Source of the DNA: Proteles cristata cristata
Lineage: Eukaryota; Chordata; Mammalia; Carnivora; Hyaenidae
Reading direction: 5' to 3'
Length of the DNA stretch: 64,000 nt
NCBI GenBank assembly: GCA_017311185.1
Contig: JAESUZ010005462.1
Coordinates: 2,294,001-2,358,000, forward strand
This document shows, in pieces, positions 1-13,089 of this stretch (positions are counted from its first letter, which is position 1; the number at the start of each line of letters is the position of its first letter). The translations under genes and the position numbers were made by a program. The notes below the pieces were generated by a model that worked only from the letters and a program-made list of their open reading frames with translations, did not search any database and was not told the origin of the DNA.

Positions 1-415
1 TGGGGATTTTTGTCTCACCAGAGTTATAAAAAGGCCTAAGAGTATAAGCTAGCAGGTTTCCAGGGCAATGCTTCGATCATCCCTATTTATGGAACACAGC
101 TTGGAAGAGGACAATTCTCTAGGATCCGAACTATATTCATGAGCGTCTACAGATCGACGATTGTGCTGCTACTCTACAGTGGGGTATGCTGGAGACGGCG
201 GCGGGGGGTGGGGGTGGGGGGTCACATTAAGTGTAAGACTTGTAGAATGTGTGGTTTCTCGAGACCTGACCCCAGGCAGCCTCCTATTGTCCCCAGACCT
301 TCCGAGGGCAACACAAGAGCCACAGAGAAAGTTGTCCCCATTGTGTATGGCTCCCCTGGATGGAATATGAGCCCTAAGAAGTAGAAACCCTATGACTAGA
401 CATGTCTGACATCCA

Positions 416-485
416 CTGTGTGTGTATGGGTGTGTGTGTGTGTGTACTCATGTGAGTGTATGTTATTGTGTGTGAGTGAGCGTGT
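416..485 (+). repeat. (TG)n microsatellite, imperfect
   Basis: Interrupted gtgtgtgt runs with tgagtgtatg units. Another shorter TG run is at 3,943-3,972. Confidence 0.9.
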
Positions 486-1261
486 TCTAGTGGGAAACTG
501 GGGACCTCAGGATGGGCTGGTATGGAGGCAGCACCAATAGTGGGGAAGGACACAGTCCTAGGAAACAGTCTGGCACCTTGAGCTGAGGATGCTTTACTAC
601 TTGTTTGCGAACTAGGGCAAGCTTTGTTAACTACAAAATGGGAATATAATAACTACCTCCTATGGTAATTTTGAGAATTAAAAAAAACCAATGTGTATAA
701 GATACTCAAATATTCAATGCTAGCTAATGTTATGTTAAATGGTAGCTTTTTGGTTTTTAAATCAGAGTCTGATAAAATGTGAAAAAACAGTTCCAATCCA
801 TCTAGTCAAAGTGAAGAACCTCCTTTAGGACACGTACAAGAAGAGAGAGGGACCCCGTTGTTGGAACCCCCAGAAACAATGGAGAGTCCAGGATGTGGGA
901 ATACTTTTTTTACCTCTTAAAATTTAAACTTTTATTCATATCTCCAATTCCTATATTTGCTCAAAAGTAAAGCAAAGTTCCAAGACCAGAATGCTTTACT
1001 TTTCAGATTTTCCAAGCATTCATATGACATTCAGGAGCACAGATAGCTGGCCACCTAGGATCTCTGGGCTCTGCTAGGAGAGGTCCTGCTGAGAGGCATG
1101 TCCGCATTAGAAAGTAGAAAGGGCTGTTTGTTAAATGTCTCTAAGAAGTCCTTACTAATGCATCCATAGTGCCTATTAGCAACCCCCATCTCTGACCCCA
1201 ATCACTAAGGCTGAAAGAGCTTCTGTCATTTCCCCAAAGTCACACAGTTTTCTGTTCAACT

Positions 1262-1276
1262 CATCAGGGGGCAGTG
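1262..1276 (+). promoter_or_regulatory. CTCF-like core motif
   Basis: CATCAGGGGGCAGTG fits the CTCF core CCASYAGRKGGCRS with one mismatch. Motif match only. Confidence 0.3.
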
Positions 1277-2178
1277 CCTGGAACCCAAAGTCATTCTTAA
1301 GCTCTTCCACCCTCCTTCTCTAACCAGTAAGAAGTATTCTCCATCATCAAAAACATTTGGAAATACTCTAGGCAAGGTACTACTGCCTACATGATATCTG
1401 GAATATTCGATGATCAGCTTCCTCTTCTGGCATAGCTTTTAAAGGTAATTATTCCAGTTACTACAATGACTCTATCCAGAATCACACAAATATCCAAGCC
1501 CCAGAGTCCAGCCTAATCTACTGTATACTATCTTTATCTTATAAAAAGATGCGACTGTGCTGTGCTTATGACATTTAATATTGTTTCAAATCTGATATCT
1601 GTAAATGCAGTGCTACAAAAACAGATAAGTATACACAGCAAAATTAATATTTTAAAAAAGCTATTAAACTAAAAGCATCACATCATGATCCACGTAAATT
1701 TCATTTTTAGCTAGAAATTAAGCATTTTAATTCTCATTAAACTCATATAAATAAGTCACTTATTGCAAAAGTCCTCGTTATTTACTGCCATTACAAATGA
1801 TCACAAAAATTACTATCAATTGTAAACAGAGGGGCTTTCAAAAATACTTATATTCTAAAAAGCACTATATCAGGGAGTAACGGAAAAATACAAACCTATC
1901 TTACAAGGAAAGTTTAAAGCCTGCAATTTCAAACATGAAAGCTCTCAATTCTTATCAGAACAGCTTCTGCTCTGTGCCTCTCAAAAGAAAGGTTAGGAAG
2001 CTAGGTCTTTGAAATCAGGCTCTGAGTTGGAGGTCTAATTCAATTACCAATATGGAGATCTAACTGAGAATCAAGTTCATGTTTTGAACTCAGCTGAAAG
2101 TCAGAAGCTTGGGATGTGAATATAAGGACACACCTTACTTCATTAAAGTTACCCTCTTTTCACATTTCATTTACTTAC

Positions 2179-2408
2179 CTGCTCGGTCATATAAAATATG
2201 AGATCGCTGGAGGCCTTCCTTCACATCATTTTCAGTGATCAGAACTCTACTAGGAGAATAGGTTTGCCCACTCTTCTTACAAAACATCTTCCTAGAGCTT
2301 AACCTGGCCAGCACTGCCAGCTGCAGTCCGTTCAATCCAGCTCGGGCGTCCCCATCGCTAAGATAAGCCAGAGTGTCTACTGCTTTATCCTCTATGAACA
2401 CGGACGGT
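2179..2408 (-). CDS. WRNIP1: WRNIP1 coding exon 4 (AAA+ lid)
   Basis: The exon is 230 nt. Its first base completes the Glu codon begun in exon 3 (GA+A) and its last base opens the next codon. The acceptor is tgcag|A and the donor GCAG|GTAAGT. It encodes PSVFIEDKAVDTLAYLSDGD, then RAGLNGLQLAVLARLSS and the segment up to SHILYDRAG. The DGDARAGLN stretch is the sensor-2/lid signature of the WRNIP1/Mgs1/RarA family. Codons to here total about 493, so some 170 C-terminal residues are encoded beyond the left edge. I searched positions 1-2,178 for the next family block (EEHYNCISALHKSMRG) and did not find it. Intron 3 (2,409-16,332) is about 13.9 kb. Confidence 0.96.
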
Positions 2409-5400
2409 CTGCAACACAAGCAAGGTTAGTTACTACCACTTTCATGTTCTGCACTTATTCTGTAGCACTTCTTACAGAACTGCTATGTCTTAGCAAGGTC
2501 ACTAGAAGCTACCTTAGGTTCAAGGCTTCTGCCCTCTCTCCCTAATTCATGTTGTCAACATTGTTAAGCATTATCTAGATGGAGAACTGACCTGAGTCAC
2601 GAGATTATTTTACTGTGTAAGCACACATGCATAAGCCATGTATGATGGAGACATGAAAAGATATGTGGTTCTATCCTAAAGAAGAGTAAAAACCACAGGA
2701 ACACCAAGACTTCACTATAGTGTACAGAAAACATACTTCAAACAGTCTCCATCCTGACGAGACAGGTGTGCTCAGACTACTTTCCAAACAGGGCAGGGTC
2801 AGAATCATATCATGCAGTTCAATTCCCTCAATTTTACAAACAAACCACATTCCCAGTTGCTTTGAACACAAGAACTAGAAGCAGGCCTCTGGCATTTTGG
2901 CCTGGGGCATGCTTCCAAGAAGGTAGGTATTAATCACCTAAAGCCTGCACAGAGTAGCAGAGAGGTCACTAGCCTGTGTATCTAACAAAAGACTGACAGA
3001 ACTTGGCTGTAAGACCTTAGGTCAGGCACCTACCATCACATTTCTAAATGTGGACCTTCATACAGTTCTAATTAGGATTTGTTCTCAAGTCTAATTCAGT
3101 AAACTTTTCTATTTCTATTCTAGTGGGACAAAATATTTCACATATTTAGTTACTTAAAGGAGTCCTAACTAATTCTTGGCTAGCTGTTAGCTGCACATTT
3201 GCAAAGCAAAAATAATTTTTCAGTTACAGCTCACCCATGTCATTGCCAACTTTCAGCTGAAAATGTTTTTAGTAATTAATAAGCCAATTAGGACTATCTA
3301 AATCAGCTACTTGGAAAACCATGCACAGGCATCAACTGAGCTGAGCCAACGAGGGATGGTGGGGAGGGGAGGTTCAGTCCATGAAAGGGGACCCAGCTTT
3401 TCTATGAAGGTCCATGCATGATTCCTTACCATACACCCCCTCACCTACTACTTCACTTTGGTGAATAGCCTAAATAACAGCAATTTGCATTTCATTCACT
3501 AAAAGATGTTTCTAACATCTTAAAGACTGCCTCATCTCACCCTTTATTTATCAAAGCCAAGACAAACTTTCTCATCTCTCACCACCCATAAGGCACCTGT
3601 TTTGTCTTAGCTTGATAATGAATGACTCTCTCATCAGACTCCTGACAGCTAGTTGCCTAGGCCCCAGAGATGGTTACAGTTAGAAGCCCAACTCCCTCCC
3701 TTCCTGACCAGACAGATACTCAAAACATACTCAAGGCCTACATCACTGGCACTTTGTAAAGCCAAGGAAACATTTCTCAGACAGACATTGTTTAGCAGAC
3801 TCTAGATGATTTGGAAGAAGGCAACAGACAATACATACTAAAGAAAATGTGTTATGAGGGACTAACATTAAAGGGAGTGTGGTAGCATTCGAAGTGCCTT
3901 AAAGGGAAGGGCACCCTTGGGGCCTGGTTATAGCACACAGTTTTTGTGTGTGTGTACACATGTGTGCATGTGAGGGGGGAGGGGAGAGAGGTGGGAAGGG
4001 AAAACCAAAATTGCCTGAACATCTCATTTCAGCCTCAGAACTAATAAAAGCAAAGCCTTCCACCTCTGGAAAGTTTCCTAGCAACAAAGAGCCCAGAGGA
4101 TCATTTGTAGGAAGGAAAAAGGGTACAGCAGGAGCCCTAATCAATCCTGACTGAGCCATCACCAGGAGTCAGGCCATTTGTTGATCACATTTGTCATCTC
4201 TCCATATCCACTAAATGTTGAGGCCTCAAGGACAGGAATTATGTTTTATTCTTTTTTTACATTCCTAGTGCTTGGTAGAGAATAGGCATTCAATATCTGC
4301 ACGATGAATGGACTAATTTCAATTTTTTCCCACAATCTCAAAGTGAAATGTTTATTTTTTTAAAAATAATAACATATGAAAAAACATTAAAACATCAACA
4401 ACAAAACCCTTTTCTGTGCCACCTAGAGATAATAGCTACTAGGTATCATGTTGTATTTCCTTTATGATCCATCCACCCCCATGCAACCATCAACTTTACA
4501 ACTAAGTTTTGAAACAAAATTGAGATCATACTATAGTTTACATCTTTAACAAATAATATTTTGAAAAACAAGCATTCAGAACTCTGAATATTATTTTATT
4601 TTTTTACAAAATGTATTGAAAAAGAGAGACAAGGAGTAAAAGTCACCTATTGCTGTAATACCTTAGTATTAGTATTTTGGTATATATCCTCTTTCTATGA
4701 ATTTATCCACTATATATATTTAGCAGCACAAAGTGCTTTGGGCAACAGAAAAAAGATGGGTATCCTTATACACTCTAGTATTGACTATACTGCCCCATTT
4801 GCACTGATCCTCATACAGTCAGCAAGTAGGCCTTATTATTTACAAAAGAAGCCAACTAGCAGACTGCTCCATAGACTTATAAATAGCATAATGTGAACAG
4901 GCCTTTAAAAGGGTATTTTATGTGGTTGGAACACAGGATCCTTCCTTAAATTTTTAAACTCTTAACTAAAGTCTGAGTTATACTATTGCTATTTTTTAAA
5001 ATCAGGCTTGGAATCACGGGGAGTGAGAGAGCTGCCACAATAAAACCAGAGCTAAGAGCTTTCACCCAGGCTCCTACTGCTCTATTCTTTCTCTCCCTTG
5101 TTACTTTCTACATTCCAAAGTTCACCCCTGTCCAAAACGATGAGTATTTTTAAACACAAATGAATCTGTCAGCAACTCTGTTCAAATAATAAAAGGCAAC
5201 TGCTGACAGCACTCACAATGGTCACAGAAGCAAATTACCTAATGGAAATTTGCTATTAAGAACACTACAGATGTTCAAAAAGTTCTATCTATCCTCCAAT
5301 ATATCCTGAACCCCAATTTACACCACCTTGGTTATGAAGAGTAATAAAATGTGTTAAAATATCTTGTGATCCTAGAAGAGGAAACACATGAGTACTCATG

Positions 5401-5922
5401 CCAAGAACAACGAACTAAGCAATATTTATATTGAGATTTGCAAAACTCTTCAGACAACAGTTAACTATTGCATAAATTATTATGAAAGAGTGCTCCTAGT
5501 CCAGAGGCATTATTTAAAAACTTAAGCATAAAATTAAAATTTTGGAAGTAACTTTCCAAGTTAGAACAGAATTAATAAGGCAAAATCTTTGGGGATATCT
5601 ACTTTGGGGATAGAGCATTTGAACTTGCATCGTATCCTCCTAAGAAATAGATAATAAATTATATTGTAAAAAACTCTTCCATAATTTAAAAAATGGTTAA
5701 TATAAGTGCACTGGAAAAGATCGTATCTCCAGTTTACAGATGTGGAAATAAAGACTTTGCCTCATTTCGCTAACTCAAGAAAAATGCTTCAGTCTTAGGA
5801 GGAACATGGGAAGCACACCACCAAGGACGACTTCCCCCTTTCATTTTTCCTTCCAAGGGCCTGAACCTTTCTGTACACTGTTTTTTTGGTGGTTGATACT
5901 GGGATTTGGAGAATTCTTTTTA
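2409..5922 (-). other. WRNIP1 intron 3, left part
   Basis: Mostly unique AT-rich intron sequence with one probable L1 fragment (4,360-4,590) and a short TG run at 3,943. No coding signal. Confidence 0.75.
4360..4590 (-). mobile_element. Old L1 3'UTR fragment, antisense
   Basis: ccacctagagataatagcta and caaaattgagatcatactat resemble antisense L1M 3'UTR. Similar text occurs at 25,930-26,110. Confidence 0.45.
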
Positions 5923-6147
5923 TTTTATTTTTTTAAAAGTTTTTTTATGTTTCATTATTTATTTTTGAGAGAGACACAGCATGAGCAGGGGAGGGGCAGA
6001 GAGAGAGACACACACACAGAATGTGAAGCAGCTTGAGGCTCTGAGCTGTCAGCACAGATTCTGACTCCGGGCTTGAACTCGCAAACTGTGAGATCATGAC
6101 CCAAGTCGAAGTTGGACACTTAACGACTGAGCCATCCAGGTACCCCA
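5923..6147 (-). mobile_element. CAN-SINE (feline)
   Basis: Antisense copy: T-rich tail on the left, tRNA-Lys-like head on the right. Flanked by a 14-bp target duplication gagaattcttttta (5,909 and 6,148). Confidence 0.95.
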
Positions 6148-6477
6148 GAGAATTCTTTTTAGACGGCAGGATGTTTAAGTTGGAGGAGTGAAATAAGTGA
6201 AAATGTAGCTGTTATTTCATGGCAGAACAACAACAAAAAAAGTATTGCTCAGTTAAACTCTCTACCTAAGTTACAAAACAATACTGTGTGAATCTCTTTC
6301 ACTAAAGAAAAAGAACATTCCATGGTCAGGGTAACAATTACCTAATAGTGGTCCTCAACCAGGGATGTGCATCAGATTATACAGAACTATCCTAAAATAA
6401 GATGTAGTATATATAATCACAGATTTGCTGGTTCTAAAATCTCCAGGGACAGACCCCCCCAACCCCCAGCACGGAAA

Positions 6478-6790
6478 TAGCTGACCTTTCAACAATATGG
6501 GGGTTAGGGGGCAATGACCCCCAAAACAAAAAAAAATTCACATAAGACTTTGGACTCTCCCAAAATATAACTACTGATAGCCTTCTGTTGACAAAAGCCT
6601 TACCAATAACAAAAACAATCAATTAACATATATTTTATGTTATGGGTATTATATACTGTATTCTTACAATAAGGTAAGTTAGAGGAAAGGTTATTCAGAA
6701 AATCCATTTACAGTACTGTACTTTAAGAAATCTGTGTATAAGTGGGCCCATGTAGTTCCAACTCATGTTGTTCACAGGTCAACTATATTT
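6478..6790. mobile_element. MER2/Tigger2-like DNA element
   Basis: Runs from gctgacctttcaacaata to gttcacaggtcaactata. Internal agccttctgttgac and atactgtattcttacaataa blocks are shared with the copies at 24,766 and 55,105. Confidence 0.8.
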
Positions 6791-6847
6791 TCAAAATGTA
6801 TTGCTGATAAATGTGGTATGTATATCTGGTTAAAAGGCACTACTGCT

Positions 6848-7004
6848 GGGGCGCCTGGGTGGCTCAGTCAGTTAAGCATCCAACTTTGGTTCAGGTCATG
6901 ATCTCACGGCTCATGACTTCAAGCTCCATGTCAGGCTCTGTGCTGACAGCTCAGCTTGTGTTCTCTTTCTCTCAAAAATAAATAAACAATAAAAAAAAAT
7001 TTTT
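6848..7004 (+). mobile_element. CAN-SINE, internally shortened
   Basis: Sense copy beginning ggggcgcctgggtggctcag. About 40 bp is missing between the 'tgctgacagctcag' block and the CT-rich tail. Duplication aaaggcactaYtgct-like at 6,833 and 7,005 (one mismatch). Confidence 0.93.
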
Positions 7005-7128
7005 AAAGGCACTACCGCTAAATTATAGATGAGAATCCTTTTTTTTCCTAATCCTTTACAAATTAAAACTGTTGTTCTCATACAAAGGAACACAGAGAAA
7101 GATTAGAATGTTAATACTCACCAGAAGC

Positions 7129-7359
7129 ATTAAAATTTTTTTAATGTTTATTTATTCTTGAGAGAACGATAGAGAGAGTGAGAGTGAGTGAGGAAGGCAT
7201 AGAGAGAGAGAGGGAGAGGGAGGGAGACACAGAATCTGAAGCAGGGTCCAGGCTGTGAGCTGTCAGCATAGAGATCGAGGCGGGGCTTGAACTCATGAAC
7301 CATGAGATCATACCTGAGCTGATGTTGAATGCTTAATTGACTGAGCCACCCAGGTGCCT
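7129..7359 (-). mobile_element. CAN-SINE (feline)
   Basis: Antisense copy with an expanded GA-rich tract (about 7,170-7,230). Target duplication ctcaccagWagc at 7,117 and 7,360. It sits about 80 bp from the left end of Tigger1. Confidence 0.94.
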
Positions 7360-7897
7360 CTCACCAGTAGCGTTTTAACGTGGTACTAAGTAAAAGTAAC
7401 TCGCTTCACTTATTCCTAGATCCTTCTAAACTGAGTACAGGCACAGCTCCCTTACAGTGCTTCTGGCCGCACTTTAGACATTTTTTTTTTATTTTTACAA
7501 ACTGAAGGTTTGTGGCCAGCCTGCATTAAGCACATCTATTAGTGTCATTTTTCCAACAGCAATTGATCACTTCATGTCTCTAGGTCAGATTCTGATAATC
7601 CTTGCAATATTTCAGCTTTTTCATTATTATTGTTATGATGATATGTGATCAGTGATCTGTGATATTACTATTCTATAACTGTTTTGGGGTGCCACAAACC
7701 ACACCCACATAAGACAGAGAATTTATTACTGATAAATATTTGAGTTCTGACTGCTCCATCAACCTGTCATTCCTGTATGTCTCCTCCTCAGGTTCACGAT
7801 AATGAAATCAGGCCAGTTAATAACCCTATAGTGGCGTCTTAGTGTTCAAGTGAAAGGAAGAGTTGCATGTCTCTCACTTTAAAAACTAGAAATGATT

Positions 7898-8120
7898 GGG
7901 GCGCCTGGGTGGCTTAGTCAGTTAAGTGTCCAACTTTCGCTTAGGTCATGATCTTGAGGTTCATGGGTTCGAGCCCCGCGTCGGGCTCTGTGCTGACTGC
8001 CAGCTCAGAGCCTGGAGCCTGTTTCAGAGTCTGTGACTCCCTCTCTCTGACCCTCCCCTGCTCACGCTGTCTCTCTCTCTCCTAGAAATAAACAAAACAT
8101 TAAAAAGAAAAAAACAAACT
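7898..8120 (+). mobile_element. CAN-SINE, 'gctgactgccagctcag' subfamily, inside Tigger1
   Basis: Sense copy of the young-looking subfamily with the extra gccagct segment. Duplication actagaaaYgatt at 7,885 and 8,121, made from Tigger1 sequence, so this insertion is younger than Tigger1. Confidence 0.95.
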
Positions 8121-9683
8121 ACTAGAAACGATTGAGGTTAGTGAGGAAGGCATGGTGAAAGCCAACACAGGCCAAAAGCTAGGCCTCTTGCCCCAAACAG
8201 CCAATTTATGAATGCAAAGGAGAAGTTCTTGAAGGAAATTAACAGAGCGAGGCCCTCTCTTCAATTCTGTGACAGCTAAGAGAGGTGAGGAAGTTGGCAG
8301 GAGAAAAGTCTGAAACTAGCAGAGGTTGATTCATGAGGTTTAAGACAAGAAGCCATCTTCATAAGTTCAATGTGAAGCAGCAAGTGCTGATGTAGTAACT
8401 GCAGCAAGTTATCCAAAAGATCTAGCTAATAAAGGTGGCTACACTAAATAACAGATTTTCATTGTAGACAAAACAGTCTTCTAATAAAAGAAGATGCCAC
8501 CTAGGGACTTTCCTAGCTAGAAAGGAGAAGCCAAAGGCTGCCTTCAAAGCCTAAAAGGACAGTCTGACTCTCCTGGTAGAGGCTAATGCTGCTGGTGACT
8601 TGAAATTGAAGCCAATGCTCATTTACTATTCTGAAAATCCTAGGCCTTTAAGAATTATACTAAATCTACTCTGCTTATGCTTTATATGTGGAACAACAAA
8701 GCTTAGATGACAGCACATCTGCTGACAACATGGCTTACCGAATATTTTAAGCCCACTGTGGAGACCTACTGCTCAGAAAATAAAGGTTCCTTTCAAAATA
8801 TTACTACTGTTCATTGACAATGCACCTAGTCATTCTAAAGCTCTGATGGAGATGTTGTTTCCATGCCTACTAACACAACATCCATTCTGTGGCTAATGGA
8901 TCAAGGAGTGATTTCAACCTTCATGTCTTACTATTCAGGGAATATTCTGTAAGGCTAGAACTGTCATAGAGATTCGTCTGATGGATCAAAGTCAATTGAA
9001 AACTTTCTGGAAAGGATTCACCATTCCAGATGTCCTTTAAGAACATTTGTGATTCATGGGAAGAGGTCAAAATATCAACATGAGCAAGAGTTTGGAAAAA
9101 GTTGATTCCAATCCTCATGGATGACTTTGATGGGTTCAGGACTTCAGAGAAGGAAGTAATTGCATATGGGCTGGAAATAGCCAGAGAACTAGATCTAGAA
9201 GTGGAACCTGAAGATGTGACTGAGCTGTTGCCATCTGATGACAAAATCTGAGTGGATGAGGAACTGCTTCCTAGAGATAAGCAAAGAAAATAGTTTCCTG
9301 AGATGGCATCTACTCCTGGTGATGATGCTGTGAAGACTGTTGAAATGACAAGGATTTAGAATATTAGATAATTTAGTTGGTAAAGCAGTGGCAAATTTGA
9401 GAGGATGGACTCCCACTTTAGAAGAAGTTCTACTATGGGCAAAATGCTATCAAACAACATCACAAGCTATCAAGAAACTGTGAAAGGAATAGTCAACTGA
9501 TGTAAATGAAACAAACTTCATTGTTGTCTTATTTTATCAAATTGCCACAGTCATCCCCTTAAGCAACCATCACTCTGATCAGTTATGAGCCATCAACATC
9601 AAGGCAAAATCTTCTACCAGCAAAAAGATTAAGACATGCTGAAATTTCAAATGATGGACAGCATTTTTCAGCAGTAATTTTTA

Positions 9684-9918
9684 TTTTATTTTATTTATTT
9701 TATTTTTTAAATATTTTTATTTATTTCTAGGGGGGAGAGAGAGAGACAGCGTGAGCAGGGGAGGGTCAGAGAGAGAGGGAGACAGACTCTGAAATAAGCT
9801 CCAGGCTCTGAGTTGGCAGTCAGCACAGAGCCCGATGCGGGGCTCGAATCCACGAACCGCGAGATCATGACCTAAGCGAAAGTCGGACGCTTAACCGACT
9901 AAGCCACCCAGATGCCCC
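9684..9918 (-). mobile_element. CAN-SINE, 'gccagct' subfamily, inside Tigger1
   Basis: Antisense copy with an exact 16-bp duplication tcagcagtaattttta at 9,668 and 9,919. Long ttttattt-rich tail at left. Confidence 0.95.
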
Positions 9919-10134
9919 TCAGCAGTAATTTTTAAATTAAGGTAGGTATGTTGCTTTTTTAGACATAATGCTGTTGCACATTTAGCACACTCTAGTGTAG
10001 TGTAAACACAGCTTTTGTATTCAATGGAGAGCCAAAAATTCATCTCACTAGCTTTACTGGTGGTCTGAAACCAAACTCTAGTTATGTCCGAGGCACACCT
10101 GTAGTTAGAAACAGGCCTTCAGAAGCTGGCTCCA

Positions 10135-10275
10135 TCGCATTCAAGCAATGTGCCTCAGTTTCCTCCTCTAATAAAAGGAGATAACATCTACATCAAATAG
10201 GATTAAATAAGACATTAAGTCTTAGAGCGATACCTAACATATCACAAACACTCAATACGTCAGCTATTTTTATTT
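10135..10275 (+). repeat. MIR SINE
   Basis: tgcctcagtttcctcctcta, gagataacatctacatcaaa and caaacactcaatacgtcagc match the MIR core and tail. Confidence 0.8.
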
Positions 10276-10549
10276 TAAGAATCATTTTAACTAGAATTTT
10301 AAGAATCACTTTAACCTGTTCAGTAGCATTCTCTCTAGAATTGCAAATTTTCAAGGTAGAGCCCTCAACTCTACTGCTTCCAGGAAAACAAGACTAAAAA
10401 TAAAACAAAACAAAACAAAACAAAACTACTTTCTCCAAAAAGAGAGAACATAAACTTTACAGATATAAATCTCTTTTGTGTTTAAATCCATGGAGGCACA
10501 CATCTTTCCTAATTACACTATACCTTATAACTGGTAGGGAATAGTGAGG

Positions 10550-10925
10550 TGAATAGTGACCTCCAAAGATGTGGCTAAATCCAAATCCCTGAACCTGTGA
10601 ATTTAACCATATTAAGGATCTCAAGATGAGATCATCCTGGATTTAGCATGGGCCCTCAGTCGCAAATGTCCTCAAAGGAGACAATAAAAGAGAAGGCAGA
10701 GGGACAAAGACTGCCATGTGAAGATGGAGACAGAACTGGAGTGATCCTGCCACAAGCCAAGGAATGCCAGAAGCCACCAGAAGCTAGAAGGAAAGACTAT
10801 CCTAGAGCCTTCAGAGGGAATGTGGCCTACCAACAGCTGGATTTCAGACAGTCTTTATAACAGTGAGAGAATAAAACAATAAAAATATTGTTGTAGGCCA
10901 TCCCACCCAGTTTGTGGTACAGGTT
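10550..10925 (+). mobile_element. MaLR-like solo LTR (MLT1 type)
   Basis: Recognised from gacctccaaagatgtggcta, gatgagatcatcctggattt, ctgccatgtgaagatggaga, cacaagccaaggaatgccag and the 3' end catcccacccagtttgtggt. It is an ancient LTR without internal genes and carries a chance 70-codon frame. Confidence 0.75.
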
Positions 10926-13089
10926 TTCTCCACTGGGAAAGTAGTTGCATGCTTGAAAAGAAAGATAAAAGGAAGATGAGGTGTGGAGTTCAGTTTAGGA
11001 CTTGTTCAGTTTGTGGGGCCTCAGGATGATTCATATGGAGAGGTTTGCAGTTAGATAGAGAAATCAGGAGAGCAGGAGAGATGTGTGATCCCAGAGATTT
11101 GGGAGCCACCAGCACTTCAAGGATCATATATCCCACGTGTTTGAATAGGAGAACTGAAGAGGGCCAGGAAATAAGGATAGTGTGTTGAGGACTTGTCAGC
11201 ATTTATTTTGTGAGGAGACAAAGTCCAGAAAGAGGAAAACCATAAGGATGCTTCAGCAAGAAGGAAGTACTCAACATTACTGAACCACTTAGGATTAGGT
11301 TAGGTTGCATATAACCGGGAAAAGGTCACATTAACTGGCATAACGAAGACAGAACTTTCCTTTTCATGTAAAAGAGTCTGAAGATAGACAGGTATAAAAA
11401 ATGCAGTTCCTAGTCAGCGTCATGGTATCCTCAGGGACCTGGGCCCTTATCTTTTTGCTCTACCACCTTCAGCACATGACTTCAACCTCATGCCCCAAGG
11501 AGCTCTAGCCATCATACCTGCATTCCAGGCAACAAGGTGGAAGAAGGGCCAAAGAACAGCATCTTCCCTATACTCCCCCATGTTTACCACCTCACAGCTT
11601 TTGTGAGACATCTGCAAAATGGTACTCTGTATTCAGTCGTGATTTGATCGTGAAGAGAAAGATAGAGGCTGGTGATTTATGTTGAATTATCTGTACTGTA
11701 GCTCTTTTGGTTTGTATGGGTAATCAGTAGTGTTCATGTATTTTGCTAAGCATTTTGGTCACATGATATAGTCAAGCATGTTATCTGTTTACTGGGTTAA
11801 TTTTGGAGACCAGGAGAAAAAAAAAATCCATGGTCTATCATCTGTTGAGCTTGTGATGCTGAAGATGAGAAAGTGAACGATAGTTTAGTCACTCCGAGAA
11901 CTTGCAGCTTTGAAGGATTATAGATTCCACATAGTAGGACACATGCATATTCAAAAACACCCCTAAAGAATCCATTGTTTGTAGGCCAGATAACATGCAT
12001 TCGTTTGTGGATATGAAGAGAGTAAAGTGAGGAGCCTTGATTGCCTTGTCACTAAGTAGGCAAAGTTCCAACAGTTGGTTGGAAGAATTAATGTAGCTCT
12101 GTCCTTCTGACATGAGGGTGCTGTGACATGAGACTGAGCCTTTTCTCTGATCACAAAGATGGCTGTAGGTTCATTTGGTTTGTTTTTATTACTTAATATA
12201 CTATTAATATTATTAATAGTAATAATATTACTATTAATAGGGCCTTTCAGAAATAGCCTTTTCTAACACTTCAGTTAGAGAGAAAAAGAAAAGTAATGGA
12301 TCACTAGAATAGGAAGTATCAATCAGGAGTTACAGGTTTAGTTAGAGTGGATTTTAATAATTCTCCTTAAAAATGATTTTATATAAAGAAAGAAAGGTAC
12401 ATTAGCATTAAGTTATGAAAATTCTGACAAAAATAATGGCAACCAGGAACATCAGCCAGTCTCGTTGACCTTCTTTCCTGTTCCTGCCATCACAAATTAT
12501 GGGTATCCCTTACTTTTTGGAAGTTCACATTATACCACTTCACATTCATAAGACCTACGTTAATACCTATTGCCACTAAATGGAAGAAATTTGAAGAGGA
12601 TTTTTACTCTTATCTCAAAAAAAGGCAAAAGGCAAAAACAGCATTCAGCACTTGTTTTGCAATGAGTCATAGAGGCAGTACCCACCTAGCACGATGAGTG
12701 GCAACACCAGGCTTCTTCCTTGGCAACTACACTTAGCATCTTGGCATCCTGCCACCATAGTTTTGTACTATGTCTGTGAGCATCTGCTTTATCTCAGTCT
12801 GTTTTGTACATCTGTTAGCTAGATGTGTCCTAAGATATCAGAAAAGCCTAAGAAAGGTCATTTTTTAGGTCTGAGAACACTAGAAACAATTTAATTGTAA
12901 ATTAATGGTATTTGCCTCTTCAGTGCCATTTTGCCTTGCAAAAGGTTTCAAGGGAACACTATTCTTTTGGATAGTGTTCTGGGTATCACTGGGTATCAAA
13001 GTCATCCTGGACACTCCTTTTTCCTCCCTCCTCACACTGAAGCCTATACAGACCTCATTTTACAATTTTACAGAGTAGACCCTGCTGTC
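10926..13089 (-). other. WRNIP1 intron 3, middle part
   Basis: Unclassified intron DNA. The stretch at 11,280-11,640 looks like an old interspersed repeat that I cannot name. An AT palindrome lies at 12,190. Confidence 0.6.
12190..12240 (+). repeat. AT-rich imperfect palindrome
   Basis: ctattaatattattaatag is almost its own reverse complement and is followed by taataatattactattaat, a related inverted segment. Confidence 0.7.

Larger units (their letters stand above)
1..2178 (-). other. WRNIP1 intron 4 (part)
   Basis: Non-coding AT-rich DNA with a TG repeat near 420. A possible antisense MIR-like trace lies at 1,190-1,330. No exon was found. Confidence 0.8.
7437..10108 (+). mobile_element. 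Tigger1 DNA transposon, decayed, with two nested SINEs
   Basis: This is a nearly full-span copy of the pogo-like Tc1/mariner element Tigger1, transposase on the plus strand. Terminal inverted repeats are decayed: acaggcacagctccc at about 7,438 and its counterpart cgaggcacacctgtag at about 10,090. The transposase is recognisable in pieces: the catalytic-core segment with a LIDNAP-type motif (about 8,810), MDQGVIS (about 8,900), SKLKTFWKGFTI-like, then ELDLEVEPEDVTELL (about 9,190-9,230). Frameshifts, deletions (a block is missing near 8,240) and stops make it inactive. SINEs at 7,898-8,120 and 9,684-9,918 inserted later. Confidence 0.9.

Noticed and set aside
8921..9416. Minus-strand frames of 107 and 73 codons
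   Set aside because: They are antisense to the Tigger1 transposase region.
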